DNA of 64,000 nt from positions 1 to 64,000 of the forward strand of contig JBALXQ010000025.1 of assembly GCA_036960565.1 (NCBI GenBank), given 5' to 3'. Below, piece after piece: positions 59,317-64,000 of the stretch. This DNA is from Bermanella sp036960565 (GTDB lineage: Bacteria > Pseudomonadota > Gammaproteobacteria > Pseudomonadales > Oceanobacteraceae). Position numbers and translations under genes: made by a program. Positions within the stretch are counted from its first letter, which is position 1, and each line of letters starts with the position of its first letter. The notes below the pieces were generated by a model. The model made no database searches, was not told where the DNA came from, and saw nothing but the letters and a program-made list of their open reading frames with translations.

Positions 59317-61002
59317 TCACATTTCCTGCGGAGCACTGATGCCCAGCAAGTCTAAACCGTTAACCAATACCTGGCGTACTGCCTGAGTTAGAGTAATACG
59401 AGCATCACGCAGGTTGGCATCGTCTACGATGGTTTTATGGTTGTTGTAATAAGAGTGGAAGTCGCCAGCCAGTTCGTGCAGGTAGTTAGCAACAAGGTGT
59501 GGTGTGTTGGCAGTACTGGCGATTTTTACAATTTCTGGAAAGCGCGCTAGCTTGTTGGCCAATAATTTTTCTTGCTCTTCACTCAACAAGTCTAGTTTGG
59601 CTAAACCGTTGGCCTGATCCCAAGCTAAACCCTGGCTGGTCATCTTGCGTAAGATGCTGCAAATACGTGCGTGGGCATATTGAATGTAGTACACAGGGTT
59701 ATCGTTAGACTGGCTTAGAGCCAAATCAATATCAAAGGTTAGCTGTGAACTTGGGGCACGAGCCGCTAGGAAATAGCGGGTAGCATCTAAGCCCACCTGA
59801 TCAATTAGGTCTCGTAGAGTTACGTAGCTACCGGCACGCTTAGAAATTTTCACTTCTTCGCCACCCTTCATTACCGTTACCATTTGGTGCAGCACGTAGT
59901 CAGGCCAGCCCTCAGGGATGTCCATTTTTAACGCCTGTAAGCCAGCGCGTACACGTGTAATAGTGGAGTGATGATCGGCACCTTGCTCGTTAATGACGCG
60001 ACTAAAACCGCGCTGCCATTTGTTTAGATGGTAAGCCACGTCAGGCACGAAGTAGGTGTAGCCGCCATCGGTTTTGCGCATTACGCGGTCTTTGTCATCA
60101 CCAAAATCTGTGGTTCTTAACCATAACGCGCCGCCATCTTCATAGGTGAAGCCGTTCTTAATGAGAGCTTGTACAGCTTCTTCTACGTTGCCTTGTTCAT
60201 ATAAAGAGCTTTCTAGGAAGTAGACATCGAAATCGACTTCAAACGCTTTTAAGTCTAGATCTTGCTCGCGACGTAAATACGCCACGGCGAAATGACGAAT
60301 GCCTTCTAGGTCATCGGCATCTTTGGTGCCGGTAAAGCTTTGATCGGCACTTTCTACCTTGTCGCCATTCATGAAGCTTTGCGCAAGCTCAGTGATGTAA
60401 TGGCCCTGGTAGCCATTTTCTGGCCAGCTGGCGTCTTCTGGGCCTAATCCTTTACAGCGAGCTTGAACCGATAAGCCCAAGTTATTAATTTGCGCGCCGG
60501 CATCGTTGTAATAAAATTCGCTGGTCACATCCCAACCGTTGGCGCTTAACAAGCGACACATGCAATCACCTACGGCGGCACCACGACCATGGCCCACATG
60601 CAACGGACCCGTTGGGTTGGCCGATACAAATTCCACCTGAACCTTTTGACCCTTGCCAGAATCGTTATGGCCAAATTTTTGCGCTTTTTCAAAAATGCTT
60701 TCAACTACGGCCAGGCTTGCCGCTTCGGTTACAAAAAAGTTAATGAATCCCGGCCCGGCAATTTCAGCCTTGGTAAGAATTGGGCTTTCAGGCAGGTTGT
60801 TAATAATTTCTTGAGCCCAGTCACGTGGCTTTTGCTTGGCAAGCTTAGTGCTAACCATGGCGATATTAGAGGCGTAATCCCCATGGGCTTTATCTTTGCT
60901 GTCTTCCACCATGATTTTAGGTGCCGCATCTTCTGGCAATTTACCCTGTGAAATTAGGGCGGTTAGGCTTTGCTGAATGAGACTGGAAAGTTCTTGTTTC
61001 AT
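59317..61002 (-). CDS. argS: Arginyl-tRNA synthetase
   Basis: 561 residues, normal length. An N-terminal Add-1 domain (1-100) precedes the class I catalytic domain with the HIGH-type HVGHGRGAAVGD (in FVSANPTGPLHVGH, near 125) and the KISKRAG version of KMSKS (about 375-385); the DALR anticodon-binding domain follows, with HELAGDFHSYYN. It charges tRNA-Arg. It precedes the SPOR gene; together they form the conserved argS block. No unusual features. Confidence 0.96.
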   Translation of the reverse strand: MKQELSSLIQQSLTALISQGKLPEDAAPKIMVEDSKDKAHGDYASNIAMVSTKLAKQKPRDWAQEIINNLPESPILTKAEIAGPGFINFFVTEAASLAVVESIFEKAQKFGHNDSGKGQKVQVEFVSANPTGPLHVGHGRGAAVGDCMCRLLSANGWDVTSEFYYNDAGAQINNLGLSVQARCKGLGPEDASWPENGYQGHYITELAQSFMNGDKVESADQSFTGTKDADDLEGIRHFAVAYLRREQDLDLKAFEVDFDVYFLESSLYEQGNVEEAVQALIKNGFTYEDGGALWLRTTDFGDDKDRVMRKTDGGYTYFVPDVAYHLNKWQRGFSRVINEQGADHHSTITRVRAGLQALKMDIPEGWPDYVLHQMVTVMKGGEEVKISKRAGSYVTLRDLIDQVGLDATRYFLAARAPSSQLTFDIDLALSQSNDNPVYYIQYAHARICSILRKMTSQGLAWDQANGLAKLDLLSEEQEKLLANKLARFPEIVKIASTANTPHLVANYLHELAGDFHSYYNNHKTIVDDANLRDARITLTQAVRQVLVNGLDLLGISAPQEM

Positions 61003-61248
61003 GTGGACCTTAAAATGGTGGGCTCGCCGTTGTTTGACATTTTTACCCTGAGGCTAGAAAAGTCTGGCGTTCAAAAATTGTGCGGATTATCCCATTTTGA
61101 AGGGGTTGGTGACAAGTTTCTCCCTGCTGTATTTACCCTGTTTACCCGCTAATTTTCTGCCTGCTTTCAATTGTGGTGCTGGCTTGATGGGGGCTGGCCT
61201 ATTTGGCCTTCTGAACAGTAGGTGGCTAACGTTAACTGGCCTAACTTA

Positions 61249-61271
61249 GGTTGCATGTTCCCGACGCAACC
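61249..61271. repeat. 23-bp hairpin repeat, first copy
   Basis: GGTTGC and GCAACC arms bracket ATGTTCCCGAC; the 23 bp are identical to 61316-61338, 67 bp downstream. Confidence 0.85.
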
Positions 61272-61315
61272 CATGCGCTATATATAAATTTGGTTGTTGT
61301 TACCTCTGAGGCACA

Positions 61316-61338
61316 GGTTGCATGTTCCCGACGCAACC
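61316..61338. repeat. 23-bp hairpin repeat, second copy
   Basis: Perfect copy of 61249-61271, in the same orientation. The hairpin arms are GGTTGC/GCAACC. Confidence 0.85.
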
Positions 61339-61362
61339 TAAGTACCTACATCCCTGTAGGCA

Positions 61363-61403
61363 TTGACATATGAAAAAACGTATATACGATATGCCGCATA
61401 TAA
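61363..61403 (+). promoter_or_regulatory. Candidate ars promoter/operator
   Basis: TTGACA at 61363 could be the -35 box; no clean -10 follows at standard distance. The region is full of short dyads (CATATG, GTATATAC, ATATG-CCG-CATAT), the last at about 61389-61401 being perfect, a fitting ArsR operator 30-40 bp before arsR. Confidence 0.5.
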
Positions 61404-61432
61404 ATTGAGCCACTGTGAATAAGGGGATAAGC

Positions 61433-61774
61433 ATGTCGCCACTGCAAATTTTTAAATGCCTTAGTGACGATACTCGCCTCAAGGTCTGCCTGCTGATTCA
61501 AGCGCATGGAGAATTATGCGTGTGTGAATTGGTAGAGGCATTGGCTGAAGTGCAGCCCAAGATCAGCCGTCACCTAGCCATGTTAAGAAAATGCGAGTTA
61601 CTGCAAGACCGCAAAACTGGGCAGTGGGTGTTCTACTCTCTACATCCGGAACTAATGAGTTGGGCCAAAGACATGTTGCAACAGGTCACGGATGAGCATG
61701 TGGAGTATATGTTTGCCTGCTCTCAGCGGTTACATGCCATGCAGGACCGGCCCGAACGCGAGCCTTGTTGTTAA
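61433..61774 (+). CDS. arsR: ArsR-family arsenic-responsive repressor
   Basis: 113 residues from ATG 61433, which follows AAGGGGATAAGC; a GTG at 61415 is also in frame. The winged HTH contains the As(III)-sensing cysteines in ELCVCELVEAL (type 1 ArsR CxC), and KISRHLAMLRKCELLQDRK is the recognition helix with an extra Cys. The C-terminus ends PCC. Regulation by arsenite is expected through the dyads upstream. First gene of the arsR-arsC-acr3 operon. Confidence 0.93.
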   Translation: MSPLQIFKCLSDDTRLKVCLLIQAHGELCVCELVEALAEVQPKISRHLAMLRKCELLQDRKTGQWVFYSLHPELMSWAKDMLQQVTDEHVEYMFACSQRLHAMQDRPEREPCC

Positions 61775-61823
61775 GCATTAAAAATTAAGAAATTAGAGTT
61801 AAGAACTTAGAATTAGAGACACT

Positions 61824-62297
61824 ATGAAAATTTTATTTATTTGTACCCATAATCGCTGTCGCAGCATTTTATCGGAAGCCATCGTTAATCATAAAAATGA
61901 TCCGCGCCTAATAGCGGCCAGTGCCGGTAGCCAGCCTGTGGGTGAAGTGCATCCTCTAAGTGTGAAGTATTTAAGCGAGGCTGGTATTAAAACTGGCGGC
62001 TTAAAAAGTCAGTCTTGGGATGAACTGGAAACCTTTAACGCCGATATAGTGGTCACCGTATGTGACAGTGCAGCGGGAGAGGCTTGCCCTGTGTGGTTTG
62101 GTAAAAGCATTAAATTGCACTGGGGATTAAATGACCCATCTAAGGTACAAGGCAGCGAGGCTGAAATTAAAGCGGCGTTCCTTACCGTAATGAAGGAAAT
62201 TGAAGGTCGTGTTAAAGCTATCCTGAATTTAGATTTAGATAATCTAAGTGGTGATGCTTTGAAAGCAGCGTTAGTAAAGCTAGGTGCGCAGGGTTAA
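61824..62297 (+). CDS. arsC: Arsenate reductase, LMW-phosphatase fold
   Basis: 157 residues. The P-loop CTHNRCRS (Cys at 8, CX5R) starts the chain, and TVCDSAAGEACPVWFG holds the shuttling Cys pair near 82 and 89, as in thioredoxin- or glutathione-coupled ArsC of this family; HWGLNDPSKVQGSEAEIK is typical. It reduces arsenate to arsenite for export by the neighbouring pump. Start at ATG 61824, 49 bp after arsR. Confidence 0.93.
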   Translation: MKILFICTHNRCRSILSEAIVNHKNDPRLIAASAGSQPVGEVHPLSVKYLSEAGIKTGGLKSQSWDELETFNADIVVTVCDSAAGEACPVWFGKSIKLHWGLNDPSKVQGSEAEIKAAFLTVMKEIEGRVKAILNLDLDNLSGDALKAALVKLGAQG

Positions 62298-62349
62298 CTC
62301 TCCTTTTTTAGGTCTCAATTTTTATTAATAAATTTTAAAGAGAAACGTT

Positions 62350-63384
62350 ATGGGAATTTTTGAGCGCTACCTATCTGTATGGGTAGGTCTTGGCATTATT
62401 GCTGGGGTGATTTTAGGCTATTTCTTACCGGATGTATTTGCGGTGATTGCCACTTGGGAATACGCCCATGTAAATATTTTAATTGCTGTATTAATTTGGT
62501 TAATGGTTTACCCCATGATGGTACAGGTAGATTTTTCATCCATTAAAGATGTGGGAAAAAAACCTAAAGGCTTAGCCTTAACGCTGGTGATTAACTGGTT
62601 AATTAAACCGTTTACCATGGCTGCTCTGGGTTGGTTGTTCTTTAAAGTATTTTTTGCATCTTTAGTAGATGCACAAACCGCCAATGAATACATCGCCGGC
62701 ATGATTCTTTTGGGCGTAGCCCCTTGTACTGCCATGGTATTTGTCTGGAGCCAAATGACTAAAGGTGATGCTAACTACACCTTGGTTCAGGTGAGTGTAA
62801 ACGATGTCATTATGATCTTTGCCTTTGCCCCCATTACCGCCTTTTTATTGGGCATGACCGACATCACTATTCCTTGGGAAACGCTAATATTGTCGGTGGT
62901 TTTATATGTGTTGTTGCCATTGATTGCCGGTGTTATTACCCGTAAGGCTTTAGACTCTCAAGTAGAAGGAAGGAAGGACGATCATCACAAGCTGGATAAC
63001 TTTTTAAATAGGGTAAAACCTTTGTCTATTGTGGGCTTAATTAGCACAGTAGTATTGTTATTTGGTTTTCAGGCACAAACTATTTTAGACAAACCCCAAG
63101 ATATTTTCTTAATTGCTATTCCCTTGGTGATTCAAACTTACGGTATTTTCTTTATCGCTTACGCAATTGCGAAGTACATGAAGCTGCCTCACAACATTGC
63201 TGCTCCTGCCTGCATGATTGGTACTAGTAACTTTTTTGAATTGGCGGTGGCAGTAGCGATTAGCTTGTTTGGCCTTCATAGTGGAGCTGCGTTGGCTACC
63301 GTAGTAGGTGTCTTGGTGGAAGTGCCTGTGATGTTATCACTGGTGGCATTTGCCAATAGAACTCAGCATTGGTTCAAGGGCTAA
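62350..63384 (+). CDS. acr3: Arsenite efflux transporter (ACR3 family)
   Basis: 344 residues with about ten TM helices. The conserved Cys lies in LLGVAPCTAMVFVWSQM, and VNDVIMIFAFAPI and MIGTSNFFELAVAVAIS belong to the ACR3 core. It exports arsenite (and possibly antimonite) using proton motive force. It is the last gene of the operon, preceded by TTTAAAGAGAAACGTT. Complete. Confidence 0.94.
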   Translation: MGIFERYLSVWVGLGIIAGVILGYFLPDVFAVIATWEYAHVNILIAVLIWLMVYPMMVQVDFSSIKDVGKKPKGLALTLVINWLIKPFTMAALGWLFFKVFFASLVDAQTANEYIAGMILLGVAPCTAMVFVWSQMTKGDANYTLVQVSVNDVIMIFAFAPITAFLLGMTDITIPWETLILSVVLYVLLPLIAGVITRKALDSQVEGRKDDHHKLDNFLNRVKPLSIVGLISTVVLLFGFQAQTILDKPQDIFLIAIPLVIQTYGIFFIAYAIAKYMKLPHNIAAPACMIGTSNFFELAVAVAISLFGLHSGAALATVVGVLVEVPVMLSLVAFANRTQHWFKG

Positions 63385-63546
63385 AATCGTATTGATAATA
63401 GTGAGTGGTCTATGGGCGTTTGTTGTCTATATTTCAAGGCCAGATCACTCACTGTAAATGCTTTCTCTAAACCATATATACCACTAGGAAAATATCGCGA
63501 TAACCCTTATTGTTAACTCTTCAAATGTCATTCAGGATGAACAAAT

Positions 63547-63738
63547 ATGCATCTCATTATGCGGTCTGAGTTTGATAATTTAAGATTGAATGATAACCAT
63601 GAATATGAAACTGACAGCTCGGGTAACAAGGCAGTGGTTAAAATATGGAAGGGAGAAGTGTTAATTGCCAAAAAAATAACTGAGAAAAAATCTACTCGTT
63701 ATTTTGGTTGTAAAGAATATAAAGATTACCTAGTGTAA
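63547..63738 (+). CDS. Small hypothetical protein
   Basis: 63 residues, soluble and lysine-rich (KAVVKIWKGEVLIAKKITEKKS). A ribosome-site-like AGGATG lies 10 bp upstream of ATG 63547. It has no recognised domain; composition is slightly AT-rich like the following lipoprotein gene. It could be a real small gene or a chance ORF. Confidence 0.4.
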   Translation: MHLIMRSEFDNLRLNDNHEYETDSSGNKAVVKIWKGEVLIAKKITEKKSTRYFGCKEYKDYLV

Positions 63739-63852
63739 AAATATCCTAGATAGCTCCTTTTTCTTAATAAATTACCACGCTTTTTGGAAGGCTATTTCAA
63801 AGAGTGTTGATAAACTCTGTTAAATTTTTCATTGCGTTGGACCAGTTATTTT

Positions 63853-64000
63853 ATGCCCTTTAGTTATTTCATTATTTCAGCTTTCTTATGTCTTTTTCTA
63901 TCTGCTTGCGTGCCTGATGGTGAGAAAGAAAGCAGTCAAGTAGATTCAGATGCTGATGGCGTCAGCGATGGGCTAGATTTTTATCCAAATGACCCGGAAA
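63853..64000 (+). CDS. Lipoprotein with thrombospondin type 3 repeats, 3' partial
   Basis: Only the first 49 codons are inside the window. A lipoprotein signal (FIISAFLCLFLSAC, Cys 18, Val at +2) is followed by EKESSQVDSDADGVSDGLDFYPNDPE, the start of Ca-binding TSP3 repeats. This equals the layout of the gene at 1634, so a full-length paralogue with LRR or another binding domain probably continues outside. The right window edge cuts it. Confidence 0.8.
   Translation, partial: MPFSYFIISAFLCLFLSACVPDGEKESSQVDSDADGVSDGLDFYPNDPE

Larger units (their letters stand above)
61003..61432. other. Long intergenic region with hairpins before the ars operon
   Basis: 430 bp separate divergent argS and arsR. 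It holds two identical 23-bp hairpins (61249 and 61316), a small hairpin CCTACA-TCCC-TGTAGG (61345-61360), and a dyad-rich AT stretch (61363-61403) before arsR. No ORF was believed. Confidence 0.6.

Noticed and set aside
61415..61432. GTG start of arsR six codons upstream
   Set aside because: The ATG at 61433 has the only good ribosome site (AAGGGGATAAGC).
63830..63845. GCGTTGGAC resembling an integron core before the last gene
   Set aside because: No partner core or hairpin at proper distance upstream; a chance match.

Overview
The window looks like chromosome from a marine-type gammaproteobacterium. The glnE-ilvE pair and argS followed by a SPOR-domain gene are arrangements I know from Pseudomonadales and relatives. 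Small periplasmic binding proteins, outer-membrane barrels, lipoproteins and Ca-binding surface repeats are abundant. I saw no rRNA, tRNA, CRISPR array, phage gene or transposase. Genus is not decidable from the sequence; an Oceanospirillales/Cellvibrionales-like relative is my inference.

Layout. 1-3.1 kb: two AT-rich leucine-rich-repeat surface proteins, the first cut by the window edge; a relative begins at 63,853 and is cut by the right edge. 3.1-8.1 kb (minus): a Cys-paired repeat protein, ilvE and glnE. 8.3-10.9 kb: an ECF sigma factor operon (sigma factor, membrane protein, small exported protein, DUF3106 protein) preceded by a decayed tandem duplication of the sigma gene start. 11-15.2 kb: an outer-membrane barrel, then soxR-like/soxC/soxD-like sulfane dehydrogenase genes without the rest of sox, and a binding protein lacking a normal start codon. 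15.5-17.5 kb: a four-repeat periplasmic protein and a barrel, each ending in the same palindromic element.

17.5-32.3 kb is the most unusual part. A CHASE2 cyclase and a FecR-domain protein face a giant 8.1-kb gene encoding a c-type haem domain, 16 alternating cadherin-like modules, Ca-binding repeats, an internal GlyGly-CTERM-like segment and a C-terminal outer-membrane barrel. A lipoprotein with three CxxCH sites follows, then a K+ channel-like protein. I propose that this is a cell-surface cytochrome/adhesin/porin module under nucleotide-cyclase signalling; the function is inferred.

32.4-48.7 kb: mixed accessory and housekeeping genes (PNPOx-like, sulfotransferase, binding proteins, a secreted hydrolase beside an AraC regulator, a GFA-merR-flavin reductase group with a textbook MerR promoter, a sphingomyelinase-like enzyme, a frameshifted acetyltransferase, a lipoprotein gene preceded by a hairpin, RluA, DUF2167). 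48.7-58 kb: two detoxification-like TetR circuits. One TetR lies beside three operator copies spaced exactly 24 bp apart and faces a tautomerase-SDR-cupin operon. The other TetR has a GTTWAC-N4-GTTAAC site that recurs, doubled, before an unlinked tautomerase operon at 57.7 kb, suggesting a two-locus regulon. Between them lie another binding protein and a GFA/polysaccharide lyase/PhyH operon. 58.6-61 kb: the SPOR gene and argS. 61.4-63.4 kb: an arsRC-acr3 arsenic resistance operon preceded by two copies of a 23-bp hairpin.
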